DNA from: Pseudomonadota bacterium
GTDB lineage: Bacteria; Pseudomonadota; Alphaproteobacteria; Acetobacterales; Acetobacteraceae
Direction of reading: 5' to 3'
Length of the DNA stretch: 64,000 nt
Assembly: GCA_021805565.1 (NCBI GenBank)
Contig: JAJZFA010000033.1
Coordinates: 186,001 to 250,000, forward strand
The notes beneath the pieces were generated by a model, which was not told the origin of the DNA, ran no database searches, and saw only the letters and a program-made list of their open reading frames with translations. The position numbers and the translations under genes were made by a program. Numbering within the stretch: the first letter of the stretch is position 1; each line of letters opens with the position of its first letter. This document shows, piece by piece, positions 51,910-60,730 of this stretch.

Positions 51910-53520
51910 ATGTTCAATGCTCGCGCCATGCCCGGTTTCCCCGCGACGACCGTCGCCACGCTGCCGCCGATGGATCGGACGCTGCCCCGGATGCTGTTGC
52001 TACAGGCGGAACGCTTTGGCGGGCGTCCCCTGGTCACAGTGGGCGCACAGACCTGGTCGTTCGGGGATGCTTGCACGATCGCCGCCCGGCGCGGTGGCTG
52101 CCTGCGCGACGCGGGCATCCGATTCGGCGACCGCATAGCCACACTGTGCGGCAACCGATCCGAATTGCTGGAACTGCTGCTGGGATGTGCCTGGATCGGC
52201 GCGGTGCTGGTGCCGGTCAACACCGCCGCGATGGGACCGCAGATAAGCTACTATCTGCGAGACAGCGGCGCGCGGCTGCTGGTCGCCGAACACCGCTATC
52301 TCGAACGGCTGGATTTGGCCGGCCCGCTGCCTGTCGAACGCGTCTGGGTCGTGCGGGCCGAAAACGGTGCGGATGCGAAGACGGAGCCGTTTCCGCCCTT
52401 GGCCCAGGCGGTAGAGGCGGCGGCGATCGGGCCTGGCGATCCGTTCGCGGTACTTTATACATCCGGGACCACGGGACCGTCGAAAGGCGTGGTATGTCCG
52501 CATGCCCAGTATTTCTGGTGGGGCTGGAATACCGCCACGCTACTGGAACTCGGACCCGGAGACGTGCTTTGCACGACACTGCCGCTGTTTCATATCAACG
52601 CACTGAACACTTTGGCCCAGGCGCTCCTGACAGGCGCGCATATGGTGCTGGAGGAACGGTTCTCAGCCTCCCGCTTCTGGCCGGCCATGGCGGAACAGAA
52701 CGCCACCGTGATTTATCTGCTGGGGGCGATGGTGCCGATCCTTCTCGCCCAGCCCGTCACCGCCGCAGAGCAGTCGCACCGGGTTCGCCGCGGCCTGGGC
52801 CCAGGCGTACCGGCGGAATTGATGTCTGCTTTCAATGCTCGGACGGGTGTGACGCTGGTCGATGGCTATGGATCGACGGAAACCAATTTTACGATCGGCG
52901 CGACGGTGGCCGAACGCAAACCCGGCACGATGGGCCGGATCCGTCCGGGTTTTGCGGCGCGGGTGGTCGATGAACACGATAATCCGGTGGATCCCGGCGT
53001 GCCCGGCGAACTTATCCTGCGGGCCGATGAGCCGTTCGCGTTCGCGTCCGGCTATCATGCCATGCCGGACAAGACGGTGGAGGCATGGCGCAATCTGTGG
53101 TTCCACACCGGCGACCGGGTATTGTGCGATGCCGATGGCTGGTTCCGCTTCATCGATCGGCTGAAAGACGTCATCCGCCGGCGCGGGGAGAATATCTCGT
53201 CGTACGAGGTCGAACAGGTGCTGCTGTCGCATCCCGATATCGCGGCGGCGGCCGTGTTTCCGGTCCCGTCCGATCTGGCCGAGGATGAGGCGATGGCCGC
53301 GCTGGTGCCGCATATTGGGGCAACGATCGACCCGCTCGCGTTGATGGGGTTTTGCGAATCCCGCCTGCCGCATTTCGCCATACCGCGTTACGTGGAGGCA
53401 ATGACGGACCTGCCGCGCACAGAAACTGGCAAGATCCAGAAATTCGTTCTGCGGGCGCGCGGGGTCACGCCACAAACGTGGGACCGCGATGCCGTCGGGT
53501 ATAATGTGCGGCGGCAATGA
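51910..53520 (+). CDS. AMP-binding acyl-CoA ligase (CaiC-like)
   Basis: A 536-residue ANL-superfamily enzyme that adenylates a carboxylic acid and joins it to CoA. The P-loop-like motif is AVLYTSGTTGPSKGVVC, then LVDGYGSTETNFTIGA, WFHTGDRVLCDADGWF, and the C-terminal hinge and catalytic Lys region DRLKDVIRRRGENISSYEVE and PRTETGKIQKFVLR. It resembles carnitine/crotonobetaine-CoA ligases, but the substrate is not determined. The ATG at 51910 is preceded by GAGG; an ATG at 51928 is possible. Confidence 0.9.
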   Translation: MFNARAMPGFPATTVATLPPMDRTLPRMLLLQAERFGGRPLVTVGAQTWSFGDACTIAARRGGCLRDAGIRFGDRIATLCGNRSELLELLLGCAWIGAVLVPVNTAAMGPQISYYLRDSGARLLVAEHRYLERLDLAGPLPVERVWVVRAENGADAKTEPFPPLAQAVEAAAIGPGDPFAVLYTSGTTGPSKGVVCPHAQYFWWGWNTATLLELGPGDVLCTTLPLFHINALNTLAQALLTGAHMVLEERFSASRFWPAMAEQNATVIYLLGAMVPILLAQPVTAAEQSHRVRRGLGPGVPAELMSAFNARTGVTLVDGYGSTETNFTIGATVAERKPGTMGRIRPGFAARVVDEHDNPVDPGVPGELILRADEPFAFASGYHAMPDKTVEAWRNLWFHTGDRVLCDADGWFRFIDRLKDVIRRRGENISSYEVEQVLLSHPDIAAAAVFPVPSDLAEDEAMAALVPHIGATIDPLALMGFCESRLPHFAIPRYVEAMTDLPRTETGKIQKFVLRARGVTPQTWDRDAVGYNVRRQ

Positions 53521-53644
53521 GGAACGAAATGACGGCAATGAACGTTGCTCTTTCGGTGCTGCTTGCCATGAAACTGAAAGCCGGTCTTACCTACACTCAG
53601 TTCAGAATAGCGACTAAGCGCCCCGTGGTGCGGGCGCAAAACTT

Positions 53645-53665
53645 ACCCTTGAATTGAGGGTTTTC
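53645..53665 (+). terminator. Terminator-like hairpin downstream of the ligase
   Basis: ACCCT and AGGGT pair over a seven-base loop and are followed by TTTTCC, the best hairpin/T-run match in this gap. It lies about 125 bases after the ligase stop. Confidence 0.55.
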
Positions 53666-53699
53666 CAACACTGCCGCTCACGGCTTATGCGCATGAGAA

Positions 53700-53721
53700 G
53701 GCCGGTTAATTAGTTCCGGCC
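53700..53721. terminator. GGCCGG/CCGGCC hairpin near the HAD gene 3' end
   Basis: A six-base GC stem with a ten-base A/T-rich loop lies 31 bases beyond the HAD gene stop. It may terminate the leftward HAD/membrane-protein operon. There is no T-run. Confidence 0.35.
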
Positions 53722-53751
53722 GCATGAAGCGATGTTGACAGAAATATGAGG

Positions 53752-54615
53752 CTACGTCAGCCCAAGAGCTGCAAGCACATCATCGAAGGATGTAGACGCT
53801 ACAAAATCAGGGCGTATAGATTTTGCTTCGACGTTGAGCCTTTTCTCGCGCGCAACTTCATCCGCCGTCCAATGCGAAACCCGCACCAGATCTGCGTAGA
53901 GTCTCGGGTCGTGGTGAGTGCCATATTCGGCCCAGATCGAAAAGACGCCCGCTCGCTTTGCCATGAGCATGTCGCGTGCGACACTATCTCCAACATAGGC
54001 CGTATCGTCCGGTGACACACGCTCCTTAAAGCAAATTTCTAGTAGGACATCGGGATCGGGCTTGGCCTGGTCGTGCGCCAGTTCTGTGATTTGTTGCATC
54101 GGAATTCGCTTCAACCAAGCCGTGCTTAAATCGGGATCGGGGTGAACTGATGCCGATCGCTCGCGGCAGTAGATTGTCCTGAAACGCGGCAAAATCTTGA
54201 GTCGCTCGAGTCGGTCATAGGCCCCATAGAGTTTACTTTCAGTGTGCGCGACAATGGCCGTTCCCATCTTTTCGATGGCGGCGAGGCCCTCGCGGACGCC
54301 GGGATTTAGCTGAAGGGTCCTTTTCCGCATCGAGTTGAACGCATGGAACGCAGGATCGAGTGCCTTGGCCGTATCGCGGAGGGACAAGTCGGCGTAACGC
54401 TCTCTGACAGTCGCCGTCTCCAGCAGAGCAAAAGGATGCTCTGAGTCATGATGTTTCTGATGCACGGTTCGCAAATCGTCTAACAGCTTCTCCCTATCGC
54501 AGCCCATCGTCTCCACAGCCGCATCGACCATTGCCTTGAACGACGGTACGAAATAGCCAACCCAGTCGTAAAGGGTATTGTCAAGGTCGCAGACGAGCAG
54601 TCGCTTATTTCGCAT
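53752..54615 (-). CDS. HAD-superfamily hydrolase, second gene of lower-GC pair
   Basis: A 287-residue HAD phosphatase-like protein with a helical cap. Motif I is LLVCDLDNTLYDW (D10, D12), motif II Thr in VAHTES, motif III Lys in HDQAKPDPDVLLE and motif IV VGDSVARDM, so all catalytic residues are present. Substrate unknown. The start overlaps the upstream membrane-protein gene by 11 bases, indicating one transcript. A 60-base sample at 54001-54060 has 31 G/C, against 42 of 60 at 53221-53280, so the pair is less GC-rich than neighbours and may be acquired. Confidence 0.85.
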   Translation of the reverse strand: MRNKRLLVCDLDNTLYDWVGYFVPSFKAMVDAAVETMGCDREKLLDDLRTVHQKHHDSEHPFALLETATVRERYADLSLRDTAKALDPAFHAFNSMRKRTLQLNPGVREGLAAIEKMGTAIVAHTESKLYGAYDRLERLKILPRFRTIYCRERSASVHPDPDLSTAWLKRIPMQQITELAHDQAKPDPDVLLEICFKERVSPDDTAYVGDSVARDMLMAKRAGVFSIWAEYGTHHDPRLYADLVRVSHWTADEVAREKRLNVEAKSIRPDFVASTSFDDVLAALGLT

Positions 54616-55342
54616 CAGCCCCTCCCGGCGGTTTTGGGGTAGCCGTTGTGATAGGTGCTAGGGCCACCGCTGGATTCGATACAGCTGGCTCGGCTGGCAT
54701 GGGTCGGCGTTGTCCAAAATGCCCAGTCATGATGAAAAGGCCGAGGGCGAGGATAACAAGCGTCCCAATAGAAATGTTGTAAAACCGCGCGAGTTTATCG
54801 CCTGCGGTTTTCAGTGTTTCGCCGGAATATTTATATGGCTTTGCTTTCTTGTCGACCTTCGTATCGGCATGCCGGCTGAATTGCGATATTGCCTGGGTCA
54901 TACCTCTTTCGAGGGTAAATATCTGCTTCATGTAGCTTTCTTCGAAATCCTCGCCAAACGCGACCGCACCCCGAAGCATTTTATGATAAACGTTCAGGTC
55001 GAGCAGCCGCACGGCGTACAGTGAAAAGGCGCTCGCGATAACGAGGACAACGATGGCGTGGAGATCAAAGCCACCAAAGTAAGGAACAGGCAACGAAAAT
55101 TCCTGATTGCGGCTCATGAGAACCACTCCAAGACCTAGGGCGGCTGCAACGAAAGTCAGGCCAAACTGGCGAGCCTTAACTGACATCTCGTTGAAATGCA
55201 TTTGTGTGTCGACAGCGATTTTCCAAATCGAAACATACACCTCCTGCTGCTCGATCGCAGGTTTATCTGCGGGGGCCGCAGGGCTTCCGGTCTCCGGCAG
55301 CCCTGCAAGCGGTAGCACTTCGGGTATCGTCTCGTCGCTCAT
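54605..55342 (-). CDS. Three-helix membrane protein of unknown family, first gene of lower-GC pair
   Basis: A 245-residue protein. N-terminal residues 1-60 are cytoplasmic and Pro-rich at first, then VSIWKIAVDTQMHFNEMSVK leads into membrane helix 1 (FGLTFVAAALGLGVVLM), helix 2 (LHAIVVLVIASAFSLYAVRL), an amphipathic cytoplasmic region of about 75 residues (RGAVAFGEDFEESYMKQIFT) and helix 3 (IGTLVILALGLFIMTG), with a Pro/Ala tail. The two-helix-plus-helical-domain look recalls SLATT/2TM effector proteins of bacterial conflict systems, but I recognise no family. It is followed by an intact HAD phosphatase. Confidence 0.7.
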   Translation of the reverse strand: MSDETIPEVLPLAGLPETGSPAAPADKPAIEQQEVYVSIWKIAVDTQMHFNEMSVKARQFGLTFVAAALGLGVVLMSRNQEFSLPVPYFGGFDLHAIVVLVIASAFSLYAVRLLDLNVYHKMLRGAVAFGEDFEESYMKQIFTLERGMTQAISQFSRHADTKVDKKAKPYKYSGETLKTAGDKLARFYNISIGTLVILALGLFIMTGHFGQRRPMPAEPAVSNPAVALAPITTATPKPPGGADAK

Positions 55343-55609
55343 ACTGCGTTAGTCTCCCCTACACTTGGGCGTCACACGCACAGTGCCATTGAGTCCGTGC
55401 CGGTCGCAATAGGGGCGGAAGAAGCTATCAGGCGAGCGCATCCGACTGAATGGATCCTATCCGGCGGCGATCCCAAAGACGTTTTATAAACACTTCGCCG
55501 AAAGATGCCCGACGTCCGACTTAATCGCACGCGCAAAAACCGAAAACGCCGCCGTCCTGACCCGAAAGGACAGAACGACGGCGCCAAACCGGCCGGTGAA
55601 CCCGCGCGG
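55343..55609. other. Gap upstream of the membrane-protein gene and downstream of rpsD
   Basis: No gene is seen in these 267 bases. They hold the promoter of the leftward HAD/membrane pair and the rpsD 3' end. Composition returns to GC-rich close to rpsD. Confidence 0.4.
55546..55584 (-). terminator. rpsD terminator
   Basis: An inverted repeat (GCCGTC outer arm, GTCCT / AGGAC inner arm) lies 26 bases after the rpsD stop. On the minus strand it is followed by GTTTTCGGTTTTT, a T-rich tract, so it can act as an intrinsic terminator. Confidence 0.55.
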
Positions 55610-56224
55610 TTAGCGCGAGTAGAACTCGACCACCAGATTCGGTTCCATCTGCACCGGATACGGCACATCCGACAGCTTCGGCGCCCGAGCGAATCGGCCC
55701 TTCATCGCTCGGTGATCGACTTCCAGATATTCCGGGACATCGCGTTCGCTGCTCTGGGTCGCGTCCAGCAGCACGGCGAGTTGCTTGGACTTCTCCTTCA
55801 CCTCGATCGTGTCGTTATCCTTCACCAGATACGACGGAATGTTCACCCGCTTGCCATTGACCAGCAGATGGCCATGAGACACGAACTGCCGGGCGGCGAA
55901 CGGGGTCACGGCAAATTTCAGTCGGTATGTCACCGCGTCCAGCCGGCGTTCCAGAATTTCGATGAGATTTTCCGAGGTGTCGCCCTTACGGCGCACGGCT
56001 TCCTCATAATACTTGCGGAACTGCTTCTCACCGATATTGCCGTAATAGCCCTTCAGCTTCTGCTTCGCCATCAACTGAGTGCCGAAATCGGTCGGCTTCT
56101 TGCGGCGTTGGCCGTGCTGGCCGGGGCCGTATTCCCGCTTGTTGACCGGGGATTTTGGGCGGCCCCACAAGTTGATACCCAGGCGGCGGTTGATCTTGTA
56201 TTTCGATTCGGCGCGTTTAGTCAT
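55610..56224 (-). CDS. rpsD: 30S ribosomal protein S4
   Basis: A 204-residue primary 16S rRNA-binding protein. It starts [20 protein letters not shown] and has [20 protein letters not shown] and the S4 RNA-binding domain [39 protein letters not shown]. An upstream in-frame ATG adds non-homologous residues and is not used. It is monocistronic here. Confidence 0.98.
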   Translation of the reverse strand: MTKRAESKYKINRRLGINLWGRPKSPVNKREYGPGQHGQRRKKPTDFGTQLMAKQKLKGYYGNIGEKQFRKYYEEAVRRKGDTSENLIEILERRLDAVTYRLKFAVTPFAARQFVSHGHLLVNGKRVNIPSYLVKDNDTIEVKEKSKQLAVLLDATQSSERDVPEYLEVDHRAMKGRFARAPKLSDVPYPVQMEPNLVVEFYSR

Positions 56225-56397
56225 GGGCGCGTTGGCCCTTTCGTCCTGTTGTTGCACCGGTAGGCCCATCGGTCGCATACCGAAGGGCGGGCGCGAACCC
56301 CGAAGGTTCGTCCACATTCCCGGCCGTGATGAGCGGCGCGTATAGGCGTGCGGGCAGCCGCTTGTCAAATACGCCTTGCCTGTTTAGCAAATGCCGC

Positions 56398-56598
56398 ATG
56401 ATCACACGCGGCGACATTATCTGGCTCGGCATTTCGGCAGGCGTCACCGGCAGTCTGATCGGCGGCATGATGCTGGGGATCGGTATGGACCTGATCGTGA
56501 ACCAGCAACCCTGGGGATGGCTGCTGCTGCTGCCCGGCGCGCCGGTCTCCGCCATTCCCGGCTGGCTGCTGGCCCGCAAACTGGTTCGGCAGCTATAG
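56398..56598 (+). CDS. Small two-helix membrane protein
   Basis: A 66-residue protein with two membrane helices (IIWLGISAGVTGSLIGGMML and WGWLLLLPGAPVSAIPGWLL). The start is MITRGDIIWLG at 56398; the frame is open upstream, but without homology or a ribosome site. No family recognised. Confidence 0.5.
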   Translation: MITRGDIIWLGISAGVTGSLIGGMMLGIGMDLIVNQQPWGWLLLLPGAPVSAIPGWLLARKLVRQL

Positions 56599-56688
56599 CG
56601 CCGGTCCCGCTGCGGAAATTTTTTCGCTACAAGTCCCGTTGCTTGCAGGCGTATGACAGTCAGGCCGAACGAAGCATGAGACACTGAC

Positions 56689-57498
56689 ATGGCCGCACAG
56701 TGCTGGCGATTTTTAACCCTGGTCCTGGCGATACAGCTATCGGTCTCCGGTGTTTGCTTTGCCGCCGATCCCCCGAAAATAACGTTGGATCAGGCGATAG
56801 CCATGCTGCACGACGGCAAGCGGCAAGACGCGCTGCACGCGCTCGACGCTATCATTGCGGCTAACCCGCCCGACCCGAGTCCGGCGCTGTTCGTCGCGGG
56901 CCTGATCGATCTGGAGGATGGCAACTGGCGTGCGGCCAGGCCCTATGTGCAACGGCTCGTTAAACTGCGTCCATCATCATTTCAGGCCTGGGAACTGATG
57001 ATCCAGGCAGACCAGGCGGCCGGCGACCGGGATGATGGCGATGCGGCGATCCAGTCGCTTTATACGACATGGAAAAGCGCGCTGGACCCCGCGGTGCGAT
57101 CGCGGGTGTCGTTCGCACGCGACCGTATCGTGGGGCCGAAGCACACCGTCGTGGCGCAGGAAACGCTGGAACCCGGCGGCGACGATATCGTCCGGTTCGT
57201 GTTTCAACCGCAGGATCAGGAAGGGTTGGCGCAGCATCTGATGGTCGTGCGGTCGGATAACGAAACCAATGAGCGTTGGCGGGACAACGGCACCGTGGCG
57301 GAAGGGGCCACGGTGTTTCATTTGGATACGATCCAACAACTCGCGGGTGGGCAGCAATCGGCCGTGCCCTATGAATATTATGTAGATGCGCCCGATTATG
57401 AACGGGTGCGCGCCAAGGTCGTGGAAATCCTGGCCGGCACCGCCGCGCCGCTCACTGGCCGGGCGGACCCGTTCTGGGCCGGCGAACCGGCGCATTAG
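56689..57498 (+). CDS. Secreted TPR-like protein
   Basis: A 269-residue protein with a signal peptide (FLTLVLAIQLSVSGVCFAAD). A TPR-like helical segment runs about 30-110 (TLDQAIAMLHDGKRQDALHA, GLIDLEDGNWRAARPYVQRL). The C-terminal half (about 140-269) looks beta-rich (DDIVRFVFQPQDQEGLAQHL). No family assigned. It lies between rpsD and the dehydrogenase pair. Confidence 0.6.
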   Translation: MAAQCWRFLTLVLAIQLSVSGVCFAADPPKITLDQAIAMLHDGKRQDALHALDAIIAANPPDPSPALFVAGLIDLEDGNWRAARPYVQRLVKLRPSSFQAWELMIQADQAAGDRDDGDAAIQSLYTTWKSALDPAVRSRVSFARDRIVGPKHTVVAQETLEPGGDDIVRFVFQPQDQEGLAQHLMVVRSDNETNERWRDNGTVAEGATVFHLDTIQQLAGGQQSAVPYEYYVDAPDYERVRAKVVEILAGTAAPLTGRADPFWAGEPAH

Positions 57499-57641
57499 TC
57501 CGCGCCGGCGCGGGAATCCTTTACACCTGAACCATTTCGCCGTAACGGGCGACGTGCTAAAAAACGGCCGAGGGGTTCGCCGATGACCAACGCCATGCCA
57601 GTGCGGCCCGCTCCCGATCGGTTCGCCAGCCTGGGACAGAC

Positions 57642-58733
57642 ATGAAAATCGCCGTCTTGGGCGGCGGCAATGGTGCCTTCGCCGCCGCTGCCGACCTGAC
57701 GCTGGCGGGACACGAGATCCTGATGTGGCGGCGCGACGAAGCGGCCGCCGCTGCTCACCGAGCGGCTGGCGGAATGATCGGTGTGCGGGATTTCACCGGC
57801 GATCGTCAGGTTCGGCCGGCGCTCATTACGTCCAGTCTGGCGAGTGCGGTCGCGGGCGCGGACCTGATCGTTTGCCCGGTGCCGGCGTTCGCTCAGCCGG
57901 ACATTGCCCGTGCGCTGGCGCCGCTGTTGACCGACGACCAGGTGGTTTTCCTGCCGCCCGGCAGTTTTGGGTCCGTCCTTTTCGCCAAGGCCATGCACGA
58001 TGCCGGCAACCATGCCGCCGCCAGTTTCGCCGAAACCGGCACGCTGCCGTGGCTTGCCCGCAAGCAGGGACCGCATTCCGTGCGCATCTCCGGCCGCGGC
58101 AAACGCTTGCCGACCGGGGTGTTTCCGCAATGCCGGACGGACAGTGCCTTGCGCGTTATCGCGGCTGCGTTCCCGAACGCGATCGAACCCTGCGGCGATG
58201 CGCTGTCCGCCGCGCTGATGAATGCCGGACCGATTATCCATCCGCCGCTGATCGTCATGAACGCCGGGCCGATCGAGCATTTCGATCGCTGGGATATCCA
58301 CAAGGAAGGCACGCAGGCCGCCATTCGCCGGGTGACGAACCGGCTGGACGCGGAACGCATCTCGGTGCGGGACGCACTGGGCTATGGTCCGCCGCATTTC
58401 CCGCTGGCCGATCATTACGCGGCGGAAGGCGATGAATGGATGTACGGCCGCGGCTCGCATGACAAACTGACCGGTTCGGGCGACTGGCACGAACATCTGA
58501 TACTCCGCGACCACCGGTACATGCGGGAGGATATCCAGATCGGCCTGTCGCTGCTGGTCTCCATCGCGGCCATGGCCGGTGTGGAAACGCCGCTGGCGCG
58601 AGGCTTCCTCACCATCGGATCCGCGATTTGCGAGGAGGATTTCGACAAGTCCGGTCGTTCGCTGGAAACGATCGGGCTGGCGGGTGTCGGCCGGACGACC
58701 CTACAGGCCTTGTTGCGGGACGGCTTCGCATGA
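57642..58733 (+). CDS. NAD/NADP octopine/nopaline dehydrogenase family protein
   Basis: A 363-residue dehydrogenase. The Rossmann motif is KIAVLGGGNGAFAAAADLTL, and the alpha-helical C-terminal domain includes NAGPIIHPPLIVMNAGPIEH (catalytic His region) typical of octopine dehydrogenases. These make or cleave opines (secondary amine acids) with NAD(P)H; the substrate is not known here. It overlaps the following 3-hydroxyacyl-CoA dehydrogenase by four bases (ATGA), so the two are coupled. Confidence 0.88.
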   Translation: MKIAVLGGGNGAFAAAADLTLAGHEILMWRRDEAAAAAHRAAGGMIGVRDFTGDRQVRPALITSSLASAVAGADLIVCPVPAFAQPDIARALAPLLTDDQVVFLPPGSFGSVLFAKAMHDAGNHAAASFAETGTLPWLARKQGPHSVRISGRGKRLPTGVFPQCRTDSALRVIAAAFPNAIEPCGDALSAALMNAGPIIHPPLIVMNAGPIEHFDRWDIHKEGTQAAIRRVTNRLDAERISVRDALGYGPPHFPLADHYAAEGDEWMYGRGSHDKLTGSGDWHEHLILRDHRYMREDIQIGLSLLVSIAAMAGVETPLARGFLTIGSAICEEDFDKSGRSLETIGLAGVGRTTLQALLRDGFA

Positions 58734-59683
58734 GGGAACCCATCGCCTGCCTCGGCGCCGGGCGCATGGGGCGCGGCATCGCCGTGGTGTTCGCCTTCGC
58801 CGGACACGATGTCGCGGTAATCGATTTCAAACCGCGCGAGCCGGAGGCGTTCGCCCGCCTGTCGGCCGATGTTCATGCCGAAACCGCTGCCACGCTGGGA
58901 ACGATGGCGCGGATCGGGCTGATGCGGCCGGACCAAATGGCCCCGATCGCCGCGCGCGTTCGCGTGGTGCCGGATGCCGGGGCCGGTCCGGCGCTGGCCG
59001 CCGCGTCGGTGGTGTTCGAGGGCGTGCCGGAAATTCTGGCGCTGAAACGCGAGGCGCTGGCCCGCGCATCGGCCCTCGCCAGTCCGAAAACGATTATCGC
59101 GTCCACGACATCCACCATTATGGTGGGCGATCTCGCCGGGGCGGCGATCGGTCCGGAGCGGTTTTTGAACGCCCACTGGTTGAACCCGGCGTTCCTGATG
59201 CCTCTGGTCGAAGTATCGCCCGGCGCGGAAACCAGCGCGGACACCACCGCCCGGTTGCTGGCATTGCTCGAGGCAACCGGCAAAATCCCCGTCGTTTGCG
59301 CCGCTCGGCCGGGCTTCATCGTGCCGCGCCTTCAGGTGCTGGCGATGAACGAGGCGGCCCGCATGGCCGAGGAAGGCGTCGCCAGCGCGGCCGATATCGA
59401 CAAGGCGGTTAAATACGGTTTCGGATTCCGGTTCGCGGTGCTGGGATTGCTGGAATTCATCGACTGGGGCGGCGCCGATACGCTGCACCATGCCAGTGCG
59501 TATCTGTCGAAAGCATTGGACCATCCGCGATATGAGGCGCCGGCGATCGTCGCCGATACGATGTCGCGAGGCGGCGGCTTCCTGGATGACCAGGGAACGG
59601 ATATGGCCGCTTACCGGGAAGGCCGGCTGAGCGCCTTCGCCGACCTGCTGCGCGGAATGGGTCTGGCACGTCCGCCGGCATAG
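58730..59683 (+). CDS. 3-hydroxyacyl-CoA dehydrogenase family protein
   Basis: A 317-residue dehydrogenase of the 3-hydroxybutyryl-CoA family. IACLGAGRMGRGIAVVFAFA is the NAD motif; TSTIMVGDLA, HWLNPAFLMPLVEVSPGA with the catalytic His, and VVCAARPGFIVPRLQVLAMN are conserved. It may oxidise a 3-hydroxy acid or CoA ester. Coupled to the upstream opine dehydrogenase-family gene, which is not a usual beta-oxidation partner. Confidence 0.88.
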   Translation: MREPIACLGAGRMGRGIAVVFAFAGHDVAVIDFKPREPEAFARLSADVHAETAATLGTMARIGLMRPDQMAPIAARVRVVPDAGAGPALAAASVVFEGVPEILALKREALARASALASPKTIIASTTSTIMVGDLAGAAIGPERFLNAHWLNPAFLMPLVEVSPGAETSADTTARLLALLEATGKIPVVCAARPGFIVPRLQVLAMNEAARMAEEGVASAADIDKAVKYGFGFRFAVLGLLEFIDWGGADTLHHASAYLSKALDHPRYEAPAIVADTMSRGGGFLDDQGTDMAAYREGRLSAFADLLRGMGLARPPA

Positions 59684-59774
59684 GACTGGCTTTTCCGATG
59701 CGCGTTCGGGTCATGGGGCGCACTTGGCGATCGGGTGTTCAGTATTTGTACAGCGGCGCGGGCGGCGTATACTA

Positions 59775-60179
59775 TCAATGCGGCCGGTGCGGAGTCACCG
59801 CAAGCGCCCGCTGAACGGCTTGAGCGTCGACAGCAATGACTTTAAGATAGGCGCGGGCCGGTTGATCCGGTTCCGCCCGTCCCTGCTCCCAATCGCGCAG
59901 CGTACCGATGGGGATTTGAAATCGCGCGGCAAATTCTTCCTGCGTCAGCCCAAGCGCCCGGCGCAGCGTTTTGGCGCGCGGAACGGGCCTCATGCGCACC
60001 ATGCTTTCTTCCGTGAGGGGTTGGCCATCCGGATCGGCAAGGGCGGCGGCATGAACTTCGTCCTCCGTCCTCGGGGCCAGTGGCCCCGGTGCCGGCATTC
60101 GCACTTCGGTGCTGTCGGGCATCGCACGGTGTAGCGTGCCGTCACGGTGTATTCTGACGATAGTATCGATCTTGCTCAT
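59775..60179 (-). CDS. HTH antitoxin, partner of BrnT-like toxin
   Basis: A 134-residue protein. The N-terminal half (residues 1-60) is variable and probably binds the toxin; the C-terminal half is an HTH (LRRALGLTQEEFAARFQIPI, GTLRDWEQGRAEPDQPARAY). Instead of the ribbon-helix-helix of BrnA it has an XRE-type HTH, a known variant partner of BrnT. Its ATG lies inside the toxin gene, overlapping by 38 bases, so the two are coupled with the toxin first. Confidence 0.75.
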   Translation of the reverse strand: MSKIDTIVRIHRDGTLHRAMPDSTEVRMPAPGPLAPRTEDEVHAAALADPDGQPLTEESMVRMRPVPRAKTLRRALGLTQEEFAARFQIPIGTLRDWEQGRAEPDQPARAYLKVIAVDAQAVQRALAVTPHRPH

Positions 60180-60423
60180 GTTTTTCCGCTCGTCGGGCCG
60201 AGATAATCCGGATGTTGTCGCCGCGCTCGGTGTACGCCAGATAGAGTACTTCGCGTTCATAAATTCCAAGCAGGACAGATCGTTCCTCGCCGTAATCCTC
60301 GCGTTGGTCGATCCATTCGACAGCAAAAGGATCGCGGCATGCAATGGCTGCCTGCTCAAAACTCACCTTATGATCGGCGAGGTTGCGGGCAGCTTTGTTC
60401 AGGTCCCATTCGAACCCGATCAT
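60142..60423 (-). CDS. brnT: BrnT-family toxin
   Basis: A 93-residue type II toxin of the BrnT family (RelE-like ribonuclease fold). IGFEWDLNKAARNLADHKVS and FEQAAIACRDPFAVEWIDQR are family-typical, as is RIISARRAEKHEQDRYY at the C-terminus. BrnT cleaves RNA to stop growth unless bound by antitoxin. A promoter-like TTGACA-17-TATTTT ends directly at its ATG. Confidence 0.82.
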   Translation of the reverse strand: MIGFEWDLNKAARNLADHKVSFEQAAIACRDPFAVEWIDQREDYGEERSVLLGIYEREVLYLAYTERGDNIRIISARRAEKHEQDRYYRQNTP

Positions 60424-60452
60424 AAAATACTGTTTACCCGTAGTTTTGTCAA
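60424..60452 (-). promoter_or_regulatory. Promoter-like hexamers abutting the brnT start
   Basis: On the minus strand TTGACA (60452-60447) is followed by 17 bases and TATTTT (60429-60424), which directly abuts the ATG at 60423. Used as a promoter, it would start transcription inside the first codons, so either a leaderless or shifted start applies or the match is by chance. Confidence 0.45.
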
Positions 60453-60730
60453 CTGCTCATCGCTCGCCGCGAACGCGATTTGTAAGAACTTGGCTCGGAA
60501 TACTGAAACCCAGCACCTATTGTATGGAACCAATTGCCAATGAGCGCACTGCTTTCGCCCGGTCAAGCCTTTGACAAGGCGGTGGAGGGACTACCGCCTC
60601 GCTGGTACCGAGCACTTTGGCCTTTGGGGGACAACCGATGCGCGCGGCGATGACAGCGGAGTGTGCCTTGAGTATGATCCCGTCGAATTCGCTTGTCGGC
60701 GGGTCATCCGCCGCGCCTGGGAGACGTGCC
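60424..60730. other. Gap between brnT and the enoyl-CoA hydratase gene
   Basis: These 307 bases are between divergent genes. Besides the promoter-like hexamers beside brnT no structure stands out. No gene is supported. The hydratase promoter must be here. Confidence 0.4.

Noticed and set aside
57500-57513. Palindrome CCGCGCCGGCGCGG after the TPR-like gene
   Set aside because: It has no loop and no T-run, and such palindromes are expected by chance in GC-rich DNA.
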